Assembly (NCBI GenBank): GCA_014382285.1
Contig: JACNKA010000123.1
Location: 1-43,593 of the forward strand
Origin: Nitrospinota bacterium
Lineage (GTDB): Bacteria > Nitrospinota > Nitrospinia > Nitrospinales > VA-1
Reading direction: 5' to 3'
Length of the DNA stretch: 43,593 nucleotides
Below are positions 1 through 6,648 of this stretch, piece by piece. A program made the position numbers and the translations under genes. The notes below the pieces were generated by a model. That model saw only the letters and a program-made list of their open reading frames with translations. It did no database searches and was not told where the DNA came from. Positions within the stretch are counted from its first letter, which is position 1. Every line of letters starts with the position of its first letter.

Positions 1-672
1 TAGCTGCATTGAATTTGGTTGAATGGGGGAACTGATTTGTGAGCTTTCAGTGCTTAAAGACTCTCTTCTTTGTTCGGCCGCATTGAAAACAATTTCATAC
101 TCACTGATGTATTTATCATCTAGAGCTTGAGAGTTCTCAAACTCCGAATTAAATTCCTTTAAGGTATCACGAATTATTTTACTGTTTTGTGCTGCTGTAA
201 CTTTAATGTTTAATTCAGTATTAGAGCAAAGCGCATCGGATGTCAGGTTGCTGCTTCCAATTATTAAATTGATTTGGTCATTTTTCTTAAAGAGATAGCC
301 TTTTGCGTGGAAGTTTCGGCTTGTCACTATTCTGGAATCTATATTGCTGAATTTCAAAAGGGCTTTTAGTGCTTGTGGCTGGGTAAAATTCAGGTACTGA
401 GAAACAAGTATTTTACCTTTGACACCTCGACTTTCTAGCTCTTTAAGGCAGTTCGTCAATACCGCTACCCCACTTTTCGTTAAGAAAGCCACGTGAAACC
501 AAAACTCGTCACAATTTTGCAATTCCTCCAATATATGTGATAGAACTTTTTGTCCAGACTCTTTATTGTTTAGCAATAAATTGGGTTGGTATTTTTCTTT
601 TGAGGGATTTGAGTGGTTCAGAAACCCCGTATTTAGGCTTTGAGAAAGGTCATCTAAGAATTGTCCCACCAT
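1..672 (-). CDS. PLD-like domain protein, probable N-terminus of a restriction/helicase-type protein (partial)
   Basis: An open frame reads leftwards from an ATG at 672 and leaves the window at base 1, so only about 224 N-terminal residues are visible. They contain a phospholipase-D-type half site: HAKGYLF (HxK) followed about 15 residues later by LIIGSSNLT, the usual G-S-x-N partner. This N-terminal PLD module is known from large superfamily II helicases (the DUF3427 type) and from some restriction enzymes, and gives nuclease or DNA-binding function. The start lies inside the end of the upstream NUDIX gene (overlap about 23 bases, different frame), so the two are probably translationally coupled. 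The helicase part is inferred, not seen. A stand-alone PLD nuclease is the alternative. Confidence 0.7.
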   Translation of the reverse strand, partial: MVGQFLDDLSQSLNTGFLNHSNPSKEKYQPNLLLNNKESGQKVLSHILEELQNCDEFWFHVAFLTKSGVAVLTNCLKELESRGVKGKILVSQYLNFTQPQALKALLKFSNIDSRIVTSRNFHAKGYLFKKNDQINLIIGSSNLTSDALCSNTELNIKVTAAQNSKIIRDTLKEFNSEFENSQALDDKYISEYEIVFNAAEQRRESLSTESSQISSPIQPNSMQL

Positions 673-1063
673 CAACTCCAGTTAAGTTATTAACAATAGG
701 AATATCCGCAGCAGCCCAATCCAGTGATTTAAGTTCTTCCACAGGTAACCATTGATAATTAATATGTTCAGTAAGAACAACCTTATCCGTTTCACAGCTA
801 CATTTGAAACATTCCATGGTTATACTGAAATCTTGATACTGGTGCTCTACAGTCATGAAGTAACTTATCACCTCAATATTCATTTGTAGCTCTTCATTGA
901 TCTCACGCCTGATTGCTGCTTCATTCGTTTCATTCAGCTCAACTTTACCGCCAGGAAACTCATATTTTTCTGAGATATATTCAAGTTTATGCTGTCCTCT
1001 TTGAACACATAAAACTTTCATATCGTATAAAATAATTGCAGCAACAACCTCTAAGTGTTTCAT
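650..1063 (-). CDS. NUDIX hydrolase (MutT-like)
   Basis: This is a 137-aa MutT-type pyrophosphohydrolase. The NUDIX box is clear: GGKVELNE, then RREINEEL, giving G-x5-E-x7-R-E-x2-E-E. The family's last glycine is Gln here. Such enzymes hydrolyse nucleoside diphosphates linked to another group, for example oxidised (d)NTPs; the substrate cannot be read from sequence. I chose the ATG at 1063 because GAGGAG lies just upstream (1067-1072). A GTG at 1078 would add five residues but lacks a ribosome site. The C-terminus overlaps the start of the PLD-domain gene, so the pair forms one operon and the NUDIX protein probably works with that protein, for example in a defence system. Confidence 0.85.
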   Translation of the reverse strand: MKHLEVVAAIILYDMKVLCVQRGQHKLEYISEKYEFPGGKVELNETNEAAIRREINEELQMNIEVISYFMTVEHQYQDFSITMECFKCSCETDKVVLTEHINYQWLPVEELKSLDWAAADIPIVNNLTGVDGGTILR

Positions 1064-1137
1064 GCTCTCCTCATTCACAATATTTCTTAACCTTCTTTAC
1101 GCCATCATACTCCACATAACTATTTTGGGCAAAAGCT

Positions 1138-1171
1138 CCCCCCAGCCCCAAGAATTGAGGACTAAGGGGGG
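1138..1171 (-). terminator. Probable rho-independent terminator
   Basis: Six C (1138-1143) and six G (1166-1171) form a stem with extra inner pairing (AG.CC with GG.GCT). It lies just after the stop of the gene at 1179-1850 on the minus strand. Only four T follow within a few bases, so termination may be weak. It could equally be a G/C hairpin repeat. Confidence 0.45.
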
Positions 1172-1178
1172 TCTGATA

Positions 1179-1850
1179 TTAATTTGATGAACGTGCTTTG
1201 TTTTTATCCCAAGCATCAGCAATAGTTCCCCTTATCCAGTTTAGGCGACCAAACAGGGTCTCATCATCACACTTCTCATGCTCATCAATAGCCCCCCCAA
1301 ATAATCTTCTTGAATACTCTGGATCATTAAGCCCAAATCTGACAGCAGTGGTAAACCCTTCAATGGTTCCTAATTCCTTTACTAATATTGGCTCTGCATC
1401 AGGGCCAGTCGCTTTTGGGTAAGTTCTCCCTATGAGAAACGTAAGGACGTTAATAGAGTGATCCCATTGGTGAGCAAGGTACTTGTGATTGGAATTTATG
1501 ACCCATTCCAACCAGTATGACAAGTGCCTGTTTTCTTCTTCCTTCAGGGCATACGACATTTTTCGGGCATGATTCCTATCAAAAATCGTTACCCCAAGCC
1601 CAAAGAAGAATGAGTAGGACAGAACATTTCGCAACCAAAACTCTGGAGGGCCGGGAAGTGTCCCATCTTCCTCACAACAGTATTCAGAAATTAGGGTCGT
1701 AAAATATTCTACGTATTTGTCATTATTGTTTGGTGCGAAGTCAATGTTGTTTAACCACGCCTCAATAATGTGAGGTGAATACACTGCGCATTCAGGATCG
1801 TAGATTGGTACTTCTGGTTCTTGTTGGGATCTTCCTTGAAGATTGCTCAT
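1179..1850 (-). CDS. Hypothetical protein (223 aa) behind a structured leader
   Basis: I do not recognise this 223-aa protein. It is soluble, rich in aromatic residues (Trp, Tyr) and acidic residues, without signal peptide or clear membrane segment; a hydrophobic stretch (SYSFFFGLGVTIF) is too short and polar-flanked to be convincing. I start it at the ATG at 1850 because GAGGAG (1858-1863) sits seven bases upstream. The frame is open back to a GTG at 1976, but that extension has no ribosome site and would translate a repeat (1913-1968) that looks like RNA structure. The gene is the last before a hairpin terminator at 1138-1171. It lies in the probable genomic island and may be a cargo gene. 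Confidence 0.7.
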   Translation of the reverse strand: MSNLQGRSQQEPEVPIYDPECAVYSPHIIEAWLNNIDFAPNNNDKYVEYFTTLISEYCCEEDGTLPGPPEFWLRNVLSYSFFFGLGVTIFDRNHARKMSYALKEEENRHLSYWLEWVINSNHKYLAHQWDHSINVLTFLIGRTYPKATGPDAEPILVKELGTIEGFTTAVRFGLNDPEYSRRLFGGAIDEHEKCDDETLFGRLNWIRGTIADAWDKNKARSSN

Positions 1851-1857
1851 GGTAATA

Positions 1858-1904
1858 CTCCTCATATCTCCCGAATGAGTTACGAGGCAGGTTCGGGAGA
1901 GGAG
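1858..1904 (-). promoter_or_regulatory. Hairpin able to mask the ribosome binding site of the 1850 gene
   Basis: In minus-strand RNA, CTCCCGAA (1899-1892) pairs perfectly with TTCGGGAG (1875-1868), giving an eight-pair stem six bases before the Shine-Dalgarno GAGGAG (1863-1858). The bases before that stem, CTCCTC (1904-1899), are complementary to the Shine-Dalgarno itself. An extended or alternative stem would therefore hide the ribosome site. Pairing is seen; regulation is inferred. Confidence 0.45.
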
Positions 1905-1912
1905 CCTGTCAC

Positions 1913-2089
1913 GCTTTAGCAGTACTTGTATTCCGCCCTGAAAGTTGTTGGTTAAATCGGCGGTAAAATTGGGCACAAAAAAACCCGGTTCAGCTTAATT
2001 GCCAAAACGGGTTGCCTTATCACTACTTTCCCCGCTTTAGCAAAATTTGTTAAACGCCCTGCAAGCTGATGTTCAAATCGGCGTTAGAG
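1913..2089 (-). repeat. Two tandem copies of a 56-base structured element
   Basis: Bases 1913-1968 and 2034-2089 are about 41/56 identical. Both begin (plus strand) with GCTTTAGCA and share CGCCCTG and AAATCGGCG. Each can fold by pairing its CGCC with its GGCG; the outer pair is C-G in the 1913 copy and A-T in the 2034 copy, a compensatory change. They sit between the genes at 2112 and 1850. They resemble short integron attC sites in outline (complementary ends ..AAC/GTT..), but the R boxes do not match well. Confidence 0.6.
1977..2043 (-). promoter_or_regulatory. Attenuator-like RNA: long stem in competition with a terminator
   Basis: In minus-strand RNA TTGCTAAAGCGGG (2043-2031) pairs over 13 positions with CCCGTTTTGGCAA (2011-1999), using two G-U pairs that would be mismatches in plus-strand RNA. 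The same CCCG (2011-2008) can instead pair with CGGG (1987-1984) as part of AACCCG/CGGGTT, followed by a T run (to 1977), forming a terminator. The two folds exclude each other. It may also simply terminate the gene at 2112-2822. Confidence 0.45.
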
Positions 2090-2111
2090 GTAATGTACTA
2101 CTAGCTGTTAT

Positions 2112-2822
2112 TTAAGTCAATGTATTAGGGAAAACCTGAATCTGCCCATCCCACATACTTGAGATTATCTTAGCTTTATCTGAAAAATATTGACTATGCT
2201 TATCTTGCGCAATCAGAAAGAAAACGACATTAGAAGTTCTAAAATATGAAATATTATTGCTTCCTGTTTTATCTCGAATATCAGCAACTATTCTAGCGAT
2301 AAACTTATCCCGATCTTCTCGTATAAAATGCTGATAAAGTAAAATGGAATGACCCGCATTGTAAGAGTCAATAACCTCGCTCCAGTACAGGAATTTTGAG
2401 GAGTCCTTTTTACCTAATGGTTTAGATTTTACTTCAAGGCCGTTGTCTGGATCAAAAAATATCAAATCCACATCTTCAAACAATTTACACATATCAGAGA
2501 AGTACTGCTTTCTCTGGTTAGCATCATCTTTCAATATTGGATTATGAAAGATGATATTCGGAAATATATTTGAGTTTTCAGCCTCAAGTAAGCATCTTTT
2601 TTTTGACCCAACACACTTCCTTAGAAAGTCGTATAAGTCAGGGGCAAACATTCTATATTTTCTTGAGTCATAAAGGTATTCAGTGAACTTGCCATCAGTT
2701 CTGGTATCGTCAGGAGTAAGCATCCAACATATGCCTGTCTTTATCTTTCCATCATTGGCGAGAAGCCTGATTAATCCGTACTTGCGATAATCATTTATAT
2801 CACCAAAATATTGATTCTTCAT
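2112..2822 (-). CDS. Conserved hypothetical protein with KNQYFGD N-terminus
   Basis: This is a 236-aa cytoplasmic protein. It opens with MKNQYFGDINDYRKYGL, then a W-M-L-T-P-D-D segment, and has a central LIFFDPDNGLEV and later LLYQHFIR. I recall this pattern from uncharacterised proteins of similar size that occur sporadically in genomes, often in mobile regions. The FDPDNG motif after a run of hydrophobic residues recalls a methyltransferase or nuclease active-site loop, but I cannot assign a reaction. The start ATG at 2822 has only a weak ribosome site (GGAAG). Downstream comes the structured element at 1977-2089. It is a probable cargo gene of the island. Confidence 0.75.
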   Translation of the reverse strand: MKNQYFGDINDYRKYGLIRLLANDGKIKTGICWMLTPDDTRTDGKFTEYLYDSRKYRMFAPDLYDFLRKCVGSKKRCLLEAENSNIFPNIIFHNPILKDDANQRKQYFSDMCKLFEDVDLIFFDPDNGLEVKSKPLGKKDSSKFLYWSEVIDSYNAGHSILLYQHFIREDRDKFIARIVADIRDKTGSNNISYFRTSNVVFFLIAQDKHSQYFSDKAKIISSMWDGQIQVFPNTLT

Positions 2823-2849
2823 TTTCCAAAGGTCTTCCGCTAATCACTA

Positions 2850-3197
2850 TCATTTACTATTCTTCTCCACCCACTCCGTCGCTAGTTTCTGGGCTTCGGC
2901 GATTTGGGGGGGAGTCATCAACTTTTGAACGTTGTCCCTGCTTTTCCTTGCGTCTCCATCCCCATTCATCGAAGCAATATTGAACCATTTATGGGCTTGC
3001 ACGTAGTCTTGAGGTGTGCCATGTCCATTTTCATAAAAGTTCCCTAAAATATATTGTGCAACTTCACCCCCCTTCTCGGCCCTCGGTTCCCATAGCTTGA
3101 AGCGACTCACAGGATCCAAGTAGTCTTGCAACTCATCCGCATAAACTGGAACAGACACAAAGAGCAATATCAGAATTGTTGGAATCAGCTGTTTCAT
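2850..3197 (-). CDS. Secreted Sel1-repeat protein
   Basis: This small exported protein has 115 aa. The signal peptide is MKQLIPTILILLFVSVPVYA, with likely cleavage before DELQDY. One Sel1-like helical repeat is visible: GEVAQYILGNFYENGHGTP followed by DYVQAHKWFNIAS. Sel1 repeats are TPR-like modules for protein contacts in the periplasm. I chose the ATG at 3197 because GGAGGA lies nine bases upstream; an in-frame upstream start at 3251 would bury the signal peptide. It is transcribed away from the thermonuclease gene, with only 48 bases between the two starts, so both promoters must overlap there. Confidence 0.8.
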   Translation of the reverse strand: MKQLIPTILILLFVSVPVYADELQDYLDPVSRFKLWEPRAEKGGEVAQYILGNFYENGHGTPQDYVQAHKWFNIASMNGDGDARKSRDNVQKLMTPPQIAEAQKLATEWVEKNSK

Positions 3198-3245
3198 CTT
3201 TTTCAGTCCTCCGAATACCTCGATTTTGATATACTTGGGCCATTC

Positions 3246-3770
3246 ATGCAATACTTCATAATTTGCTTAATCTCGCTAATCCTTTATTCACCTGCACTTG
3301 CAGATACTCTTCAAGGCAAGGTAGTTAAGGTAGCTGATGGGGATACCATCACCATTGTAGACGATCTTGGTGAAAAGCACCGTATTCGGCTGGCTGGAAT
3401 AGATGCTCCTGAGAAAGATCAGCCCTGTGGAGATATATCCACGCAGGGTTTGAATAAATTAATATCAGGCCGGATCGTTACCATTGAGTATGAAAAGCGT
3501 GATCGCTACAAAAGGATCGTGGGGAAAGTGCTGGTCGATCCACCAGGTGAAGTATTTTGCATGGCTTTAGATTGCGTCAAAAAGATTGATGCAGGACTGG
3601 AACAGATTAAGGCAGGACTGGCTTGGCATTATAAGAAGTACCAGATGGAACAATCTGAAGTAGATCGAAGGCTTTACTCTGACGCTGAGCTAGAAGCTAG
3701 AACAAAGCAATTAGGATTGTGGGAGGATAAGGAGCCTATGGCTCCTTGGGGATGGAGGAGAAAACGATGA
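3246..3770 (+). CDS. Secreted thermonuclease (SNase-like)
   Basis: This is a 174-aa staphylococcal-nuclease-fold protein. The signal peptide is MQYFIICLISLILYSPALA. The catalytic framework is complete: VADGDTITI, the Arg and Glu in RIRLAGIDAPE, and a later Arg in DRYKRIVGKV. It should cleave DNA and RNA in a calcium-dependent manner outside the cytoplasm. The end, KEPMAPWGWRRKR, is the usual W-x-P-W-x-(W/Y)-R type found in this family. The start at 3246 is fixed by the signal peptide; no good ribosome site is visible. Its stop codon overlaps the ATG of the 48-aa gene (ATGA). Confidence 0.88.
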   Translation: MQYFIICLISLILYSPALADTLQGKVVKVADGDTITIVDDLGEKHRIRLAGIDAPEKDQPCGDISTQGLNKLISGRIVTIEYEKRDRYKRIVGKVLVDPPGEVFCMALDCVKKIDAGLEQIKAGLAWHYKKYQMEQSEVDRRLYSDAELEARTKQLGLWEDKEPMAPWGWRRKR

Positions 3771-3913
3771 ATAAACTCCTGCCCAATGATTATGATTTTA
3801 GCCGGAAAGATAATGAATGCGACCCAGGTAACTGCCCGTATATTATGCTGACGACACAACCCACACCAGAACCATTCCTAGCGAATCAAAATAAAAGGGT
3901 TAAACAGTGCTAA
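3767..3913 (+). CDS. 48-aa microprotein, coupled to the nuclease gene
   Basis: A short frame starts at an ATG that overlaps the nuclease stop (ATGA at 3767-3770), and GGAGGAG lies six bases upstream, the best ribosome site of this region. It encodes 48 aa beginning MNKLLPNDYDFSRKDNECD and containing three Cys (NECDPGNCPY and a C-terminal Cys). Its stop at 3911 overlaps the GTG start of the next gene. The tight stop-start overlaps on both sides support a real operon member. No family is recognised; a small metal or partner-binding protein is possible. Confidence 0.6.
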   Translation: MNKLLPNDYDFSRKDNECDPGNCPYIMLTTQPTPEPFLANQNKRVKQC

Positions 3914-5040
3914 CTATTGCCGGAGGAATTATATTAGCGGTTGTTTTAATTGTTACCGCAGGAATTTGGCTTCCGTTGTTAATTTGGTTGTTAGTTGCTG
4001 CGGTAGTCCTTGGAATTATATTTGGAGTAATAAGCTTGATTGCTATTTTCCCCCAGGAATCAATAGCCATTTTGAAATTCATTGTAGGTACAATTATCTT
4101 TGTATATATTTTAATTTTCTTGAGATATATGATTGATGGGTTGCAGAACTGGTGGAAAAAGCGAAAAATACTACGCCCAAAACCAGAGGTAGAGAATGTT
4201 TCTGATCCTATAGAGCAGCCTAAGAATGAGTTATATGAAGCAGGGGAAGAGGTAGAAAATATTTCTGGTCTTTTAGAGCAGCCTAAGGGTGAGTTTATTG
4301 AGCCAGAGTCTTGCTTACCGTGGGGGGGTATCCCGGTCACTGAAGTCCAGTCGCCGGAGGATGCTTTAAATCTATTAGAGCAACTCAAGAATGGGTTTGC
4401 TAGTCCGGGGGGCTTAGCCCGAAATAGAAATAAAACTCAGATGATCGAGCTTGCGAGTAAGTTTGGTATCGGTATTGCTGAAAACGACTCCAAGGCAGAC
4501 ATAGCCCGGAAGATATTTAGCGGTGAAAATGAATCGAACGAGGGATTGATAGAAAACACAATCAAGCCTGAAGAGGATAAGAACGAAATTGGCGGAGATA
4601 GAACCCTTCTTTGGGATAAAATTGAAGAGGTTAAGAAAAAGGAATTGGCCCGCCTAAAAGATGCAAAGGAGAAGGCTGAGGAAGAAAAACTAAAAAAAGA
4701 GGAAGAAAAACTAAAAAAAAGGGAAATAAAACGCAAAAAAAATGAACAGTTGAAAAAAAGGTTTTCCAAAATCCACACCGCCGTGATGGAATTAAAAAGC
4801 ACCTACTCAACGGACAAGGACATCAGGGTGTTGGTTTATGATTTTTCAGCCCATTTGACCTTGGTGCATGATTGGACTATTACTCAAAGGACAATGGCCA
4901 TCAAGCTAGATAATAATGAAGGCTTTTATATCAAGGATAGCAATTATAAAAAGGATAAAAAGTTTAATGGGTCTGACGAAGTTATTAATTATATTGGTGA
5001 ACAGCTAGGAATATTTCTCGCTGAAAGAGAATCCAGATAG
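3907..5040 (+). CDS. Membrane protein with charged coiled-coil domain
   Basis: This 377-aa protein has no recognised family. Residues 1-45 and 55-75 form two or three hydrophobic helices. A linker follows with an imperfect threefold repeat (VENVSDPIEQPKNEL, VENISGLLEQPKGEF, LNLLEQLKNGF). Next comes a possible HeH/SAP-like segment (MIELASKFGIGI ... SKADIARKIF), then a very charged Lys/Glu coiled coil (about 235-285) and a C-terminal folded domain of about 90 aa. The start is a GTG at 3907 that overlaps the previous stop; the ribosome site is weak, consistent with coupled translation. It is last in the nuclease operon. Confidence 0.65.
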   Translation: MLTIAGGIILAVVLIVTAGIWLPLLIWLLVAAVVLGIIFGVISLIAIFPQESIAILKFIVGTIIFVYILIFLRYMIDGLQNWWKKRKILRPKPEVENVSDPIEQPKNELYEAGEEVENISGLLEQPKGEFIEPESCLPWGGIPVTEVQSPEDALNLLEQLKNGFASPGGLARNRNKTQMIELASKFGIGIAENDSKADIARKIFSGENESNEGLIENTIKPEEDKNEIGGDRTLLWDKIEEVKKKELARLKDAKEKAEEEKLKKEEEKLKKREIKRKKNEQLKKRFSKIHTAVMELKSTYSTDKDIRVLVYDFSAHLTLVHDWTITQRTMAIKLDNNEGFYIKDSNYKKDKKFNGSDEVINYIGEQLGIFLAERESR

Positions 5041-5310
5041 CTGACTTTATAATCCAATGATTGTTGCTACTGATGGATTTCAGAAATTTTTAAATTTTTT
5101 CGGGAAATTTTTAAAGTGCGATAGACACCCATTCACAGAAGACCGGGGTATTTTTATACCCCCCCCTGGCACCCTTATTCTGCGGACACTTTGCGGACAC
5201 CTAAAACAATACAAAACTCACAAGAAAAATTACAGTGGCTGACGTAACTTCCAATGGAATAAAGAGTTGTTGGAAGACCCAGAGTCGATCAAGCGGTTAA
5301 TATTAGTTTT
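5041..5310. other. Non-coding stretch before the tRNA scar
   Basis: No convincing gene is present. It holds a perfect seven-pair hairpin (GGGGTAT 5145-5151 with ATACCCC 5156-5162) and two direct copies of TGCGGACAC (5181-5189 and 5192-5200) spaced one helical turn apart. The inverse of their CGGACAC core, GTGTCCG, recurs at the tRNA junction (5311-5317). This arrangement would suit integrase or excisionase binding sites, but no recombinase gene is seen. Confidence 0.4.
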
Positions 5311-5360
5311 GTGTCCGGCCTCTCACGCCGGAAACAGGGGTTCGATTCCCCTTGGGGCTA
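5311..5360 (+). pseudogene. 3' half of tRNA-Glu(CUC), probable attachment-site scar
   Basis: The anticodon arm (CCGGC / loop CTCTCAC / GCCGG, 5315-5331, anticodon CTC at 5322-5324), the T arm (AGGGG TTCGATT CCCCT, 5336-5352) and the 3' acceptor strand TGGGGCT plus discriminator A (5353-5360) are intact. The matching 5' acceptor (AGCCCCA expected) and D arm are absent; the bases before 5311 do not pair. A copy running from the anticodon arm to the 3' end is what tRNA-targeting integrases leave at the far end of an island. The intact gene would lie beyond the left edge. Confidence 0.75.
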
Positions 5361-5430
5361 CTCCACTCACGTGGAGGGGCAATGTTCACTTTCTTCGCCG
5401 TTCAGGCAACCCAATATCCTTAAACATTTT

Positions 5431-5466
5431 CCCTTGTGGTAATTTTCCTTTGAAGGGTGTTTTTTT
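5431..5466 (+). terminator. Possible terminator downstream of the tRNA fragment
   Basis: CCCTT (5431-5435) and AAGGG (5453-5457) can pair and are followed by a run of six T. The stem is short. It could have ended the original tRNA-Glu transcript. Confidence 0.35.
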
Positions 5467-5470
5467 GCGT

Positions 5471-5558
5471 AAGCCTCCATGCAGTTCGCGAGACCCTGTA
5501 ACCAGGCCGCTCTTTGACTACATTAGCTTATGGAGCATGGTCAGGAGCATTGAGGTTT
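5471..5558 (+). ncRNA. Candidate structured RNA
   Basis: A nested fold is possible without a coding frame. The closing stem pairs AAGCCTC+ATGC (5471-5482) with GCAT+GAGGTTT (5547-5558), with one single-base mismatch opposite another. Inside, GACC (5492-5495) can pair with GGTC (5539-5542), CCTG with CAGG (5495-5506), and GCTC (5509-5512) with GAGC (5533-5536), whose loop holds CAT/ATG. Some of these helices compete. It does not contain the conserved loops of SRP RNA, RNase P or tmRNA. Strand is a guess. Confidence 0.25.
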
Positions 5559-5646
5559 TGGTTAGGGGGTAAAACCTGAATCAAGAGGGGCAATGAGACT
5601 GTATTCGCATGAAAACGCAGACCTATTACCACCGGGGGTTGCCCGG

Positions 5647-6648
5647 TTAGCCGCCTATTGCGTGCATGGCTCGGTCGGGGCGTTCGAAGTCGTCGAGGTT
5701 GATTTTGTGGCCGGGTTCTTTGACCAGAACTGCCTGACGGATGGTCTCGGCGATGTTTGCATTGCTCTCACCGGATCGGATCATGTCTTTCAGGTTGGTT
5801 TCATCGGCTGAGAACAGGCAGGTGCGGAGCTTGCCATCGGCGGTCATGCGGATGCGGTTGCAATGGTCGCAGAACGGATTGCTCACTGCTGTGATGATGC
5901 CAATTTTACCCTTGCCATCGGCGAAGGTGTATTCGCTGGCTGGCCCGATTTCGAGTGAGTTATCGACTGGCACCAACTCATATTTTTCTTTGATGAGTTC
6001 GACAATCTCATGGCCGAACAAAACCTTGTCGCGTTCCCAGACTTTATCGGAGTCGAGTGGCATGAATTCGATGAAGCGGACTTCAAACCCGTCCGAGCGG
6101 CCATATTCAATCAGGCCCATGATCTCGGATTCGGAAAAATTGCGTACTGCCACAGCGTTGATCTTGATCGACTTGAATCCTACCTTGCGAGCTGTGTCCA
6201 AACCATCCAGAACGGCTTGCAGGCAGTCCCGGCGATTAACGTCACGGAATTTTTCCGGGTCGAGCGCGTCGAGGCTGACGTTCAGTCTTTTCAGTCCCGC
6301 ATCATGCAGACTTTGCGCCTGGTCTTTAAGAAAAAAGGCATTGGTGGTCAGGGCGACATCGTTGATGCCCTCCACCTCATTGATCATTTTGATCAGAGTC
6401 GGTAGGTCTTTCCTCATCAGTGGCTCGCCACCGGTCAGGCGAATACGGTTGATCCCCAAACTGGATGCGACCGTCACTACTTGATGGATTTCCTCAAACG
6501 TCAGCAGGTTGCTTCGGTCCATGAACTCGACGTTATCCGCTGGCATGCAATAGGTGCATCGAAAATTACAACGGTCGGTAACTGAGATCCTGAGATTGAC
6601 GATGGTTCGTCCCATCCCGTCGATAAGTTTAGGTGAATCGCTGGTCAT
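5647..6648 (-). CDS. moaA: GTP 3',8-cyclase MoaA
   Basis: This is a radical SAM enzyme of 333 aa that converts GTP to 3',8-cyclo-GTP in the first step of molybdenum cofactor synthesis. The N-terminal cluster motif is CNFRCTYC, the GGEP motif (RLTGGEPLMR) follows, the C-terminal cluster ligands lie in CDHCNRIR ... LRTC, and the protein ends in the typical Gly-Gly. Length matches the family. The start at 6648 is preceded by AAGGA. No other moa gene is adjacent, so it is a monocistronic gene, convergent with the non-coding region that borders the island. Confidence 0.97.
   Translation of the reverse strand: MTSDSPKLIDGMGRTIVNLRISVTDRCNFRCTYCMPADNVEFMDRSNLLTFEEIHQVVTVASSLGINRIRLTGGEPLMRKDLPTLIKMINEVEGINDVALTTNAFFLKDQAQSLHDAGLKRLNVSLDALDPEKFRDVNRRDCLQAVLDGLDTARKVGFKSIKINAVAVRNFSESEIMGLIEYGRSDGFEVRFIEFMPLDSDKVWERDKVLFGHEIVELIKEKYELVPVDNSLEIGPASEYTFADGKGKIGIITAVSNPFCDHCNRIRMTADGKLRTCLFSADETNLKDMIRSGESNANIAETIRQAVLVKEPGHKINLDDFERPDRAMHAIGG

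Noticed and set aside
1913-2089. CRISPR array
   Set aside because: Only two diverged copies with no regular spacers and no cas genes.
5057-5242. 61-aa plus-strand frame before the tRNA scar
   Set aside because: It crosses the hairpin and direct repeats and has no ribosome site.
5471-5558. Possible 6S, SRP or RNase P RNA
   Set aside because: The conserved loops and usual lengths of these RNAs are not present, so only a generic candidate is reported.
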